From positions 1,742,501-1,806,500 of the forward strand of contig JAJTWR010000251.1 of NCBI GenBank assembly GCA_021613335.1: a DNA stretch of 64,000 nucleotides, read 5' to 3'. Below the pieces are notes generated by a model. The model did no database searches. It had not been told where the DNA came from and saw only the letters and a list, made by a program, of their open reading frames with translations. Made by a program: the position numbers and the translations under genes. The DNA is from Whitmania pigra (taxonomy: Eukaryota; Annelida; Clitellata; Hirudinida; Haemopidae). Shown one piece after another: positions 23,553 to 64,000 of this stretch. Numbering within the stretch: the stretch's first letter is position 1; each line of letters begins with the position of its first letter.

Positions 23553-24937
23553 TTGCTGAAGATTTTTATGCGATAGATAAAGGTATTATTAAAAGGCAAT
23601 AATTCCAATAAGAATATTTTTAAAGGCAGTCCAAAGGTCAAACATTGAGCCTTGAAAATAACTTCTTATTGTAAGAAAGCTGAAGCTTTCAAGTATCGAT
23701 ATTTAATGTGTAATATCTCCGATCCAACGTAGGTCAAGATTTCGAAAATTTCGAAAAATAATCTCCGCTTCAGACGCATTTAATCATCCTCGGCCAAATC
23801 ATTTGATGGGTGTTCTTCCCATGAAACTGTGTTTCACATCTTAAGTTTTTTTTCTTAACCGGTCTTCATCTCGCTCTCCAGTAAGGCAGGAGATGAAATG
23901 TAGGAGACACGAGATGCATTTACCATCAATATGCATTTTAAGATTTCTCGACAAGAAATAATTAACTATAATCAAATGCGAGGGACTTATCAAATACGTT
24001 TAGAGTATATGTAGTTAACGTAAATATTAAAAAGAATGATTACTGAACACCAACCTCTACAACTTGGACGGAACTTCCTGCAAAACTGGCTCCAATTCTC
24101 AATTTAAAGTGAGCTCAAGGCATTCCAAAGATGAGCGCATCCTTTACAATCCAACATCAGGCATCCATCACTCGGCTTACCGGTCAATTAATTTCACGGC
24201 AGCGGCTAGTGTAGGCTTGCGCCACGGCTGCTGACCACCTACGGCCAACACGATGAAGGCACGGTATAAGGGAAATAAGCTAGAATTTTATTCAATTGAA
24301 AACTGCGTGAATTTATTAGCATGTTTGAATGTTTGATAAAATGGAGTTCCGATATATTGAAAAGAGAATCTACTTAAAATGGCAACACAGTAGACCTCGA
24401 TGCTGAATCCGTGTTGCCGTGTTACGCAGAAGAATGCCGGGAGTTATCCGACCGTGGAAGGTTTTCACTTGGCACAACCTACACATCCAAGAAAGTTTTG
24501 CAACGTTCTGCAGCGGCAACTGCGGAGTGCAGCATCTCTTGGATCCCGTTGCATAGGCTTGCTTTGTTTACAAGAGCGAAAAATGTTAAAGACCTTAAGG
24601 GAATGCGCCAGAATCGTCTATGCCCTCTGGTCAAAATAAGCAACAATTTCATTGAGGAATTCATTAGTTCCATGCATACTCTGATTGAACTCTAGTCAAG
24701 TATACCTTTAACAGCATTTTACGAAATTATAGCTATTGCTTTCCACTGACCACTCAAACGAATGCAGGCTGCTAATTAAGTTTTTTAACATTTACGACCT
24801 TTTCTACCGTTCCACTTGATTGATTTTTTTTTATTATTAGTTTTTAGTTCATCATGTGCTAATCAAACATTTTAAATTTTTTATTTCCAAACTCTCACAA
24901 AAAAAAACAATGGAATTGTCAGCAATAAGACATTTAT
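23553..24937. other. Intergenic region upstream of FHL and downstream of CIAPIN1
   Basis: No supported coding gene. A locally GC-richer patch at 24060-24270 has a good minus-strand donor-like step (GACCG/GTAAGC near 24180) and could be an upstream, perhaps untranslated, FHL exon. Overlapping plus-strand frames at 24400-24695 (79-94 codons) are unrecognised. Confidence 0.4.
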
Positions 24938-27240
24938 TCACATTGGCAACTTTATCTTCTCTCCGGGCTTGAAGGCAGGCATGCCCATGTAAGGACAAGA
25001 GGCGCATCTGAAAGCATCCCCGAGATAACACTGGAATAAAGCATTTTGTGTTAAAAACAAGATTACAAGAATGATGATCATCAATTTTCTGGAGTAATCA
25101 TGTGTCATGCTTTCAAATTAAAGTTGTACATTAAGATATAACAATTATCCAGAAGTTGAAATTAGTTAAATTAGAAAATAAAGTCATCTGCCGATTAAAA
25201 TACTGCATCTTCGACATAACGATTGCCAAACGTAAAACATAGGCCGCTAAAATAAAAGGCACTACATAAAGTGAGTGCATGACAATTACAGCACGATCAT
25301 GACTTTTAGCTTACATTTCCACAAGCAGACTTTGAAATTTCGGCATTGGTCGGCTTGTCGGGATTCAACCCGAGCTCCTTGTCTAACTCCTCAGCCAAGC
25401 CACAAGTGCAATTCTTACAAGCCTGCCTTTTTCCAGTGGTAGCACAAGCACCTGCAATACAAGTTTAAAGTAATTTCTAATGTAATCGCCTATCATATAA
25501 AATATAAATGGCAGAGGCTATTTACTTAAATTACATTAGATGAAATTCTACCACTGATACAGCTTTTAAAACTCTTTTAATTGAAGTTGTTAAATGCTTC
25601 TCAATAACAAGAATATCAATTAAGCTGCTTAAGAATGGCCTGCCTTTGAGAGAAACAGGATCAGGTTTCACAAAATCTTGTTGGTCCAGGATAGAGTCAG
25701 AATCCATGAGGTCGTCATCCATCAAGTCATTTGCAGACAGCTTCCAGATATTTTTTGATGATTCTGAAAATGAAAGAAGTTTGATTCAAAATAAGAAAAA
25801 ACTATTGCTATTTGCTTTCCAGTTAAAAATTGCTAAAAATCAATTTCCCAGCCATGTGATGCAAGTTTAAAAAACAATGTGCTCAAGCATAAAAGCAAAA
25901 ATATATTAACATCATTTTTAAAATTAGGATAGTTTTTGCAAATTTAGATCGGACAACTATTCATTAATAAGGGGTCATTGTCCCTCTTGATTCCAGCCTT
26001 AATGAATCTCTGAATGACAGATGTGGTTGCTAAATTCATTGGAATCACCTTTAAATTGTCTTTAATCACATACTGCTCTAACTACATCCAACTCACCCAC
26101 CCTCAACCATCTCATTCACTGCCGCCAAATCTCTGGACCACCTCTGCAATTCAGCTGCATAAGCAAAATTCATACATCAATCGAGGATGCCTCGCCTGCT
26201 GTCTGAAACAACCTGTCTCCACCATTTGGACCCAGCCGACACTCAAGCATCAGTTGAAGGCCCATCTCTTATGGATAAGCCAAGAACTAATTCACCTCTG
26301 ATACCTTGTGCTTAAGGCACCATATAATTCAACTATTATTATTACTGTTATAAATTGTGCACCGTTCCTTTAAAAAAAAATTTAATCCATTGTTGGGCGT
26401 TATTATCTGCTTGACCACACACAATCAATTTGAAAACTTGCTTGATGAGATCAACTCATCATACTTCCTGGATTACCAGCAAATTGTAAATAGTTACATC
26501 ATGTGACTATGCTTGTTTTCCTATTCTTATTTAATGGTACTTGTGGAATTACGTACTAATGAAGTGTCAAACCTCTACTGGTGCAAGTAATAGATCTAAA
26601 GAAGCATTCTAACCTTGGCTGAATCTGATTGGAACACTTGTACCAGTTTCATAAGAGGGTTTCTTGGCTGCTAGTATTGTCCCATCATGCATTCTAAACC
26701 ACTCATTTTGAGTTGAATTGTCAGTGTCCTGCAAAATAGCACATCTCAATTTATTACTGAAAATATACATAATCATAATCTCTAAACCAAACCATAGCTT
26801 CAAGATGGATAAGCCCAGACAAAGTGAAAATGGACCGCAGATTCTCTAAAGTTGATCCAGGTGGTGCCATGACAAACAATTGTCCATTTGGTTTTAGGAT
26901 TTTGGTCACTGAACACAACAATACCATGCTCAACTTTGAAATATCCTTCACCATCATGAAGCACACATCAATGGATGATGACAGCTCAACAACTGAAAAT
27001 AAATATTTGAAAACTTAAATTAATAAAATCACACAAGTCTGCGAATAAAAAACAATTTTATGGAAAGAGTAGCAGATTTTTATAACCATTTCGTTCCATA
27101 TTGTCAACACTTTCTTGTATTGTCTTAGTTAGGGTTTTAGAGCTACAAAACTCCTCCAATGTCTGGACCCTATCGCTTGGTTCATCGTACAGTATTATAA
27201 CTCTGTTGTTTTCTTCTAAATTCAGATTGTAAGATGACAT
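24938..27240 (-). CDS. CIAPIN1: Anamorsin (cytosolic Fe-S cluster assembly protein Dre2 homologue)
   Basis: Electron-transfer component of cytosolic iron-sulfur protein assembly, partner of the diflavin reductase NDOR1. Minus-strand exons are 27240-27087, 26992-26793, 26728-26614, 25763-25644, 25451-25315 and 25030-24938, totalling 819 nt and 272 aa, all in frame. The N-terminal half is the degenerate methyltransferase-like domain ([19 protein letters not shown], then [16 protein letters not shown]). A linker follows with [20 protein letters not shown] and KPDPVSLK. The C-terminal CIAPIN1 domain has both cysteine motifs: C-x8-C-x2-C-x-C ([20 protein letters not shown]) and [19 protein letters not shown]. 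It ends close to FKPGEK like its homologues. The intron 25643-25452 appears to start GC rather than GT. Slightly shorter than human anamorsin. Confidence 0.96.
26014..26345 (+). mobile_element. Probable LINE 3'-end remnant in a CIAPIN1 intron
   Basis: A plus-strand frame ends [12 protein letters not shown] before a stop, resembling the C-terminal F+..LKTHLF signature of non-LTR retrotransposon ORF2. About 30 bp further on is a short ATT repeat (TATTATTATTACTG), like the 3' tails of other LINE copies here. It lies within the intron between 25764 and 26613, antisense to the gene. The similarity is short. Confidence 0.4.
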
Positions 27241-27885
27241 TTTCCAGGCAGTTCAGAAATTAACTCAGAAAGTTTGTTTTGATATCGCCAACGATATATA
27301 ACGATAATGCGGAGAAGAAAACGAGATGCTAAAAGTGGTTAATAATAGCAAAAGTACTTTAAATTATTTTAATGCCGTAATTACACTTGTAATTTTTAAT
27401 TTATTATTAATAAAATTAAACGTTACATAAATAAAACTTAGCTTATAAATTTAGCTCTAAATTGTAATGTATATACGTTTTTTAAGTTTTATTTTTTTTA
27501 AGCAATTATTGAGAGCAATTTAACAAATGTTTGGGTAAGGTGCTAACTCTACCTGCTGAACCAGGTAGCCAAAGTCAGAACGTTTGTTTAGGCACCGCGT
27601 GAAGTGACGACTGACTACTCTGGTTAGCCCAGAGCCATTGTCAAGGCTGCAGAGTCTTCGAAACTTCAATTCGAAGCTGCGTTAACATTTTGGATATTTC
27701 GAGTTCGAGCTTCCGGTTTTACGAATGACTATTGTAAAAGAATTTATGTTACTAAGTTAAATAACCAGCGCCTTGTGAAAAAAGATGTTTTATTTAAAAG
27801 TGATTTTGTTCTAATTCTTGTTACTGAAAATCAATCTGTCACAACAATATATAAGAAAACGGAATCGGTTTGGCAGGGTAGAAGA
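27241..27885. promoter_or_regulatory. Bidirectional intergenic region between CIAPIN1 and FAM43
   Basis: The two start codons face away from each other with about 645 bp between them. The FAM43 frame is open upstream of its first ATG without another ATG, so the right part is probably its 5' UTR. No specific factor site is called. Confidence 0.5.
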
Positions 27886-29577
27886 ATGCTAAACCCGTTC
27901 AAGTGTATGGTTCACAAGCGATCTGTAAACATATCCGAAAGAGATAACACGTATAAGGTGAAATATCTTGGAAACGTTTTGATCTCTTTCATGAGAGGGG
28001 ATGGATGTGTTGACCGCCCCCTTGATATTCTGTGGAAGAACTACCTCAATAATGAACAATCTGCATTTTCTATGAAGCTGACCATATGTGCCTCAGGATT
28101 AAAGGTGCAAAATCTGAATATTTATTTTCATAAAATATATATAGGGCTGCCGAGAGGACTAGACACTTTTTGGGGCCTGACAGGGTTTTAAAATATTAGA
28201 ATCATGCCCTTTTTTGCTTTTCCATTAATGAATTGGCATGGCATAGGGGTCTGTTCTGCCTAAGGACCCGCAATTTCTATCGGTGTTACTGAATACGTGT
28301 ACATTTTGCAAATGTCGCATTTTTTATGTTTTTGATATACAATTAACTATGCATTATATGAGCAGCTCAATATTTCCAATAAAACATGTTTTTTTTTAAA
28401 TATGTTCCCCATTTAGAGAAGATTGCTTTTTCAACAATTTATTTCCACTGTTTTAAGTTTGTAAAAATCGTCATTTAATTATTAATTGCAATTTTTATTA
28501 TTAATCAGATTTGGCCTCTGAGGCCATTGTCAAGGTGGTGAAAAAACATTACTTTAAACCATTTGCATAAATAATTAAAAGTTAATACATTCTTCAGACA
28601 GACTCAATCATTGTCCAATCAATGAGCAAAGCCAACTCATGAGTGGAGACCGAACTTGCTATCAGAACCCGTAACCTTATCTCTTAACTCAAACCCTGTT
28701 AAAACAGTCGTAACCCTGGAAAGCTGACAAAATTCACTCCCCATGAGTTGGCTTCTAGGTACCAATAGACTATTCATAAGTTCATATGTTTGATACAAAT
28801 ACCAATGCCTATTCCTCTTTTAAGTTCAAATAAGTGAATTTTGTTATAACTAAAGAGCATTGGTATTCAACTATTTGAGAGATTGAGACTTATTTTGAGG
28901 AGGCTTTTCTGATGCATTCATTTTACTATAAGGTGGAAACAGATGACCAGGGGTTAACTGAATATCGATGGCACAGAATCATTTTCTGCACTCACCACCC
29001 CGCCTACCCCAGGCTGTTTGTTTGGGTTTACAAGCATGAGGGTCGGAAAATGAAAATTGAACAGAGGTGCCATGCAGTTCTATGCAAAGCAGAAGAAACG
29101 GCCATTGCCATATGCAAGCAGCTCCAGACCAGGTATGGAACGCACTCAATTTGTTAATGTGAATTTTCAGTGTTTTTATCTAACCCGAGCTAAACCTTAT
29201 TAAATGCCATTGTACTTATCTCAAAATTTGGGGATAAAATGCCTGGGAATCTCTTACAGCCTTGATCTTGATCCAGGAGGGCCTCAGCTTTTATGGAATA
29301 CACCAGAGAAAAGATGAGAAACCAGAATTCTCGACTAGCCATCGAAAAGTCGAGGATTGCACCCTTTCATTCCATTCCCAAACCAAGCTGTAAAAAAGCC
29401 CGAACAAAATTCTTGACACTTGGTTCCAACTTCAAACCTCCATCCGAGCTTTCAACTGCTGCTCCAAAACTTGACTCCATAACTGAGGATGATGAAACAG
29501 AAGCACAAGGCATTAATGAATTTTCATGCTCTGACAGTGTTTGGTTGGCTGGAATGTTTTTTTTAATTTTAAATTAA
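27886..29577 (+). CDS. FAM43: FAM43-like PID/PTB-domain protein
   Basis: Orthologue-like of vertebrate FAM43A/B, a small family with a phosphotyrosine-interaction (PID/PTB) fold and poorly known function. Exons are 27886-28104, 28933-29132 and 29277-29577, GT-AG, phase-consistent, 239 aa if the last frame is used to its stop. Family blocks: the NTYKVKYLGNV start of the PTB fold, RGDGCVDRPLDILW, MKLTICASGLK (exon 1), then YPRLFVWVYKHEGR and QRCHAVLCKAEE (exon 2), and APKLDSITEDDE (exon 3), matching the APKLGSITED stretch of FAM43A. The first in-frame ATG is 27886. The 3' end is uncertain: exon 3 may splice at about 29538 to a candidate final exon at 30209-30285 (acidic, DPERFSNESGFLEESEE, then stop) instead of ending at 29577. 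Vertebrate proteins are longer. Confidence 0.85.
28629..28753. repeat. Small inverted repeat in a FAM43 intron
   Basis: AGCCAACTCATG near 28630 is repeated inverted as CATGAGTTGGCT near 28742. The gap is about 100 bp. It could be a foldback or MITE-like remnant. Confidence 0.5.
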
Positions 29578-30588
29578 ACTATCATCTTTGCTTCCAAAGT
29601 TAATAAAATTATTGACCTCTAAATAATAACTTCATCAACACTTTACTAAGTCTCATAAGTTATATATCGTAGTTGGGTGTCAGAGTTGCAGGTCAACCTA
29701 ACTCAAATGATCGCAGAATTTAAATAGATTCTGCAAACTGGCTAACTATCATAACTATATTTTCAAACTAAATATGTTAATCCAATCATGTTCCTCTTAT
29801 TGAAACAATAACATTTTTGATTTAGTTTAGATCATGAAATAAACATGCCTGTATTTGAATATGCTGAAGAGGAAGCCACAAACGACAGCTTGAATGGTTA
29901 ATTTTATGCCACAGATTGATTTACAAATTTTTTTTTGAAGGTTCATAGGCCATTTGGTTTAATGTTTCTTTTTTTTGAATTGCTTTTTGACTGATACATG
30001 TTAACAGATTCAAAACATTTACTTATCATTATTTCTTTAAACTAGTACTGTAAGCAGATTTGATAATTATTATTCTAGTATCGTTATAACAAGTCGTATC
30101 TCAAGATCATTAATGATTTAAATTAAAAATCATATTTTGATAGCTTCACAACTTTTATATGCATTTTCTGATTGAAATTTATGTACACAATTTACAAATT
30201 TCACAGCTCAGGATCCAGAGAGGTTCAGCAATGAATCTGGATTTCTCGAGGAAAGTGAGGAGCACACCATGCAGAAATTTTGATCCAAAAGTAAAGCTCA
30301 AGTTTATAAGTTATCTCAGCCTTTAGTTGAATATGAAGTTTATTTAGCTTCTGGTTCAAATTAATTCTATTCCCTCAAACATTTCAAAAGCTAAAGTGGT
30401 AGCTGGAATGCTATACAATAACAACTTGTTTTTATTTTTTCTAATTTTTATTCCCTTTCTCCTCAATTAGAGTTTTTGAAAAGTTTTTGATCTCCTTGAC
30501 ATTTAAAAGTTTTGTATTCTCAATAAATGAGTTGTTCAAAAGTAACTTTTTTTAAATAAAGCATTATTAACAAATGTAAAAGAAAATT
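29578..30588. other. Region between FAM43 and LRRC9 3' ends
   Basis: The genes converge here. The only coding-like piece is 30209-30285 (+), preceded by a TTTCACAG acceptor and ending in a stop, a possible last exon of FAM43. The rest is AT-rich. Confidence 0.45.
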
Positions 30589-40935
<10,347 letters not shown>

Positions 40936-41195
40936 AACTAAATGCTAAAGAAGTTTTTGGCGGCCTGATGCCTAGTAACCAAATGTCATCGGGGTTACTA
41001 ACTAAAAATTATGAAATTATATAATATTGCATAGTTATGTAACTATACATAATTTTTTAAATTAAAAAATATGTTTTGTTTGTTTTCTCGGACAGAAATA
41101 TGCTGATACCCAACAATTATTACCAACTATGTTTACATTGAGTGAGTTTACCGAATATGATTGTATCGGTGTGTATCAGCTGGTGATTTCTAGAC
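40936..41195. promoter_or_regulatory. Bidirectional promoter region of LRRC9 and TBC1D25
   Basis: Only 260 bp separate the two divergent start codons. At 40967-40979 lies GATGCCTAGTAAC, an RFX X-box-like site with one mismatch to RYYNYY-N-RRNRAC, 32 bp upstream of the LRRC9 ATG. A second inverted half-site (GGTTACT) lies near 40994. Confidence 0.55.
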
Positions 41196-44100
41196 ATGAA
41201 GTACATTGTGAACAACATGGAAGAAGAAAAAACTGTTGTGCGAATTAGGGTGAAGGTGAGCTAAAATTTGTAAATATGTTTAAGTTCTTTTAATGTGTGA
41301 AATGCGGAAATTGAGATTTGCTATTCTTGAGTAATTCCTTAGTAATCCAGAATGTCGTAGTTTTATGATAGTAGGAGTGAAATCGTACGATTAATCTATT
41401 TTCATTAATATTTCTTCAAAATTTAAAATATTCGTATCAAGAAATATAAATAAATATCTAAATGTTACAAGCATTTGCTCAGTGTTGGTGATTGATAACC
41501 TTCTTAGAAATGTAATGAGACATCGAAACCTGAATACAAGAAGATGTCTGTTGATCCCAGCTTAACTTCGTTTGATGTCCTTCGAAATCTCCTTATTCGA
41601 GCCTTTGACATTAAGAGGTAATGTCATATTCTGAACCATGATTTATGAGCATTTAAAAGTTTTTTATTATTTGTCTTTAAATTTTCTCTAAACTTTACTT
41701 GCAGCAATTTCTCAATAAGTTATCTCTCCACTGATGATAGGGGTGTAGATATCTACTTGTCCATGCTATCAGATTGGGATTTAGAAGCAGCTATATCTAC
41801 TTCTTGCAAACCATATTTGTGCTTGAAAGTAGAATTGAGGAATACAGACAAAGGTATCTTCAATATTATAATGATCCATAGCATATGTCAGGTTTTTCTC
41901 TATTTTTTTCATTTCTTAGGTCTAGAAGAATGGGATTCCATACACAAATCTGATTCAATCAATAAGGCCATCTCAAAAACAATACCAGGGGGAACAGTCT
42001 TTAATAATTTCTTCAAATCAATTCCAAAGTTCTTGGTAATTTTCCTAGTTCCAAATTAGGTGATTAATGAATAACAAATTTATCATGGGTTTATTTTGTA
42101 ATATTAAAGAATTCTTTAGTTAATTTTTAAGAAGTTATTGTAATCACACTATATTAATACTGTGTTGCAATAATAGACAATAAATTTTATGAAAGGGAAA
42201 GTCCTTTAAGAATCTCATTAAATGCTTATAGCTTTTACAACATGTCTGATAATTTTTATTTCTAATCAGATTATTAAAATATAGAATATGAAAATATCAG
42301 TTTATCAAAACATTAATAATGAAAACTCTTTTAAAGGTAATATTGTCAGAGTAATTTTAATTGTGTGGAAATATTCTTTTAAATGTAATTGTACTACATA
42401 AAGCTTAAAGTGATCATTTGATTATGGTTATGCTATAACTTTTTTGAAGGAATAAAAAATGACGACCTGTCCTCTCCAGCTCATAACTCTATCTCTCCAA
42501 TGTCAGATGTTCAGTTCAGAATGTTTCAGAACAAGGTTGGGTGTCTCATACACAGAGATCAGTTCAAGTTGGCCGTGTTTCAGTCGGGGGTCGAGGAGTC
42601 CCTGAGGAAGGTCGTGTGGAGACATTTGTTGGACGTGTACCCCGAACACCTGAACGGGCAAGAGAGAATGGAACACCTGAAGGTAAGGCCATGATTTTTT
42701 TTTTGTGAAGAAGTCTTTTTTATGAATATTGAATTTATTATGAATTGAGTCATAAAAGAAATAATGTCTAAATACCTTTCAAACCCTGTTAGTAATGCTA
42801 CAAATGTAATAGAAATGTAAGAGAATCTTTCACTTTGATAATAAACAAACAAGCAAGCAAAATAAGAAGAGAATGTATACAAGACAGAGGAAAGAAATGG
42901 CCAGATATTCAAATTTTTAAGAGACAATATATAGCAAATATGAATTGTAGAGTGATTTCAATGTTGATACCAAGGTAGATGCCATTTCCTAGACAAAGGA
43001 ATGTTCATTAAATTATTTTATCTTTACTGTTGCTTTATTTGTCCTATTCAGAAAAAGTCGAATGAGTATTATGAGTTGAGAGAAAGTTGGAAGTCAAGGA
43101 TGGTGAACAAAAGCATGACCCCTGATGAGAAGCAGGTCATGAATACAGTGAAAAAAGATGTTTTGAGGACTGACAGGCACCACAGGTCTGGATTAGATTT
43201 ATCTTATTTATTACTATTAACTATTTATTAGTTAATGCTGTTATATCATTTAATAAATAATGGCAGCTTACTTGGGGTACTAGTAATTATAACAAGTTGA
43301 CAGAGCACTGTATTAAATGAACACGTAGATAGAATTAAACATTTATGTTCATAAAAGTTACCACTCATTGTACTGCATTTTTGTCCAGTTTTTTTGAAGG
43401 GGCAGATGACAACCACAGCAGTCTGATGCTGCTCAACATTCTTGTCACCTATGCCTTCACTCACCCTGAGGTGTCCTACTGCCAGGGCATGAGTGACCTT
43501 GCTTCTCCCCTCCTGGTCATTCAGAAGGATGAAGCTTCAGCCTACATCTGCTTCTGCTCGCTCATGCTTCGACTGAGAAGCAACTTTCTTCCTGATGGAA
43601 TCATGATGACCTCCAAGTTTAAGCATCTGTCTCTCCTACTTGATTACCACGACCCAGATTTTGCTGAACGACTCAAGAACCACAGGTTGGAGGCAGATCT
43701 CTTTTTCTGCTATCGATGGATCCTTTTGGAGATGAAGCGCGAATTCCCGTTGGACGAAGCGGCGTACGTCCTGGAGGTCATGTGGAGCACGCTGCCCACC
43801 AAGCTTCCAGGAAGAGATGGAATTTTACTCATGGATTCACAATTTGTTTCTTCTGCTTATTTGTCCAGTCATTCCAGACCTTCACTGAGTTACATCATCT
43901 TAAAGAAGAAGTTTTCTATTGCTGGCGACGGAATTCAGTGCAGTCGGAACACTCCCCTAGGTAACGTCTTGGAGAGCCCATCGGATGAAACATCTGCTGC
44001 TATGGAATTGGTCGACGTCAACATGGAAGAGTATCTGGAATTAGAAAGAAAATCGCAGGAGATTGAGCGCTCCCTCGAATCATCGCTCCACGATCTTATT

Positions 44101-44810
44101 ACATCAACTTCAGAACAAGGTGAGTGTAACTTGTTTAATTCATTGCTTTATAATATTTTGTACAGTCTCTTTTTTAGTTATGTTAAACATTTTAAAATTT
44201 CTGATTAAATAACATCCCCATGACCCTGAATTTGAAAAATTAATGTTATTTTCTTAATCAAGTATTTGATGAAATAAGACCAAGTCATCAGAAGTCAGCA
44301 GTGAAAATTGATACTCTCAAACATTCCACTCTGCCTGACTTCTTGAAATCAAGTGCAAACGATGATGAGAAGTGCTCGGAGAAGTGTCATTGCGAAAATA
44401 AATACCGTCCCTCACAACTTTCCAGTGCCGACGTGAAATCTGCAAAAAGCAAAATGAAATTAGATTTGTCTGTAACAAAAGAAAGTAATGCCAGAGATTT
44501 TAAATCTGAGGTGGATGAAACTAATGAAGAATCATGTCTACTGGATGGCAAACAGAAATTGCCCTCCTCCCTTCCACCTCCCCAAGAATTTGGATGTGGA
44601 AATCCATTCTTGATGTTTCTTTGTCTGTCTCTTCTTCTTCAATACAGGGATCGAATCATGACTCACAAGATGGATTACAACGACACAGCCATGTTCTTTG
44701 ACAGGATGGTCAGGAGACACAATGCAAGGAGTGTTGTTGCTCAGGCAAGAGTTCTGTACTGCGCTTACGTGAAGTGTCAAAAGGAACTCTTGGAGTCTAA
44801 AACTTCATGA
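41196..44810 (+). CDS. TBC1D25: TBC1 domain family member 25 (Rab GTPase-activating protein)
   Basis: Rab GAP of the OATL1/TBC1D25 type, linked in mammals to Rab33B and autophagosome maturation. Exons: 41196-41255, 41508-41617, 41705-41853, 41920 to about 42035, 42450-42682, 43052-43185, 43389-44119, 44263-44810, about 693 aa (human 688). The N-terminus has the family's ubiquitin-like/PB1-like stretch (VVRIRVKKCNE, then SFDVLRNLLIRAFDI and YLSMLSDWDLEAAIST). The TBC domain starts EESLRKVVWRHLLDVYPEHL. It has the arginine finger (VKKDVLRTD, fitting IxxDxxR) and glutamine finger (SYCQGMSDLASPLL), then DLFFCYRWILLEMKREF. The C-terminal block LPPPQEFGCGNPFLMFLCL matches the end of the human TBC domain. 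The exon 4/5 junction does not close in frame with any GT or GC donor, so a sequence error, an unusual splice site or a missed micro-exon is likely there. Confidence 0.93.
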
Positions 44811-45260
44811 ATTTTACTTCTGATCATTCAATTTGTTTATTGTTATGTTCTTAGGTTTGGGAATGCTTTTGTTATTCTTATGTATATCATGGTTCTTACT
44901 GGCCATCTGGATTCTCAACCATTTAGTCACTACCATGTAAATCTAGCAGATCTGATTTTATCTTTTTTTGAATATGTTATTTGTTGCAACAGTGTACTTT
45001 TCTTTCCAATGTTTTTCTTAATCATTGTTCTATGACTTGAGATGACCGAACCAACATTGGGACTAATCGGTTCGTTATTTAGAAATTTTTTTTTCTTTGG
45101 AGGTCGCGGTGAGTTCATTTTGCTCTCAACTAATCTAAGTTCGGTAACGCTGCTTACTGAACATATTGTACCGAAAGGGTCATTGCTGCAAATGCGAATT
45201 GTGAAAGATCAATAAACGTGAGGAGCTGGTGCCATTTACTGAATAATTATATCCCACCGA
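44811..45260. promoter_or_regulatory. Intergenic region between TBC1D25 and DNAH12
   Basis: 450 bp contain the 3' UTR of TBC1D25 and the upstream region of DNAH12. No coding potential is seen. The most specific regulatory sequence lies just downstream, at the DNAH12 start. Confidence 0.5.

Positions 45261-64000
<18,740 letters not shown>

Noticed and set aside
24400..24695. Two overlapping plus-strand frames of 79 and 94 codons
   Set aside because: Neither shows family similarity, and they overlap in different frames without splice support.
27775..27885. Upstream extension of FAM43 from a GTG codon
   Set aside because: No ATG exists in this frame upstream of 27886, and FAM43 homology starts only after that ATG, so it is treated as 5' UTR.

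Overview
This is an AT-rich animal nuclear genome window. It holds split genes with GT-AG and some GC-AG introns, abundant trinucleotide microsatellites, Tc1/mariner and pogo-type DNA transposons, CR1-like LINE remnants and tRNA-derived SINEs. The protein set is metazoan: a sex peptide/myoinhibitory-peptide receptor-like GPCR (a family best known from protostomes), a four-and-a-half-LIM protein, anamorsin, a FAM43 protein, LRRC9, TBC1D25 and axonemal dynein heavy chain 12. An invertebrate with motile cilia, probably a protostome, fits best. I cannot name the species.

Layout. 1-18.2 kb is gene-poor: a 300-bp (ATG)n tract, a decayed pogo/Tigger-like transposon split by a LINE fragment (4.6-6.1 kb), (TTA)n and (TTG)n tracts, an apparently intact Tc3-like transposon (10264-11843), and a decayed CR1-like LINE with an insertion inside it (13.1-16.3 kb). 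18.3-20.2 kb: two-exon GPCR (+). 21.0-23.2 kb: FHL-type LIM protein (-). 24.9-27.2 kb: CIAPIN1/anamorsin (-). 27.9-29.6 kb: FAM43-like PID/PTB protein (+), divergent from CIAPIN1. 30.6-40.9 kb: LRRC9 (-, 26 exons). 41.2-44.8 kb: TBC1D25 (+), 260 bp from LRRC9 head to head. 45.3-64.0 kb: DNAH12 (+), 45 complete exons and the start of a 46th before the window ends, covering the tail/linker and AAA1-AAA4.

The exon models were built by hand from splice signals, reading-frame phase and recalled family similarity. For GPCR, FHL, CIAPIN1, LRRC9 and DNAH12 every junction keeps frame. TBC1D25 has one junction I could not close.

Functional themes. DNAH12 is a ciliary motor and LRRC9 is associated with motile cilia. 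Both 5' ends carry RFX X-box-like sequences. CIAPIN1 serves cytosolic iron-sulfur assembly, TBC1D25 is a Rab GAP linked to autophagy, FHL is a scaffold and the GPCR is a neuropeptide receptor. The most notable signals are five inferred GC-AG introns among roughly 90, the intact IR/DR transposon, the X-box overlapping the predicted DNAH12 start, and an unusually large glycosylation-rich second extracellular loop in the GPCR. I found no clearly new molecular system.
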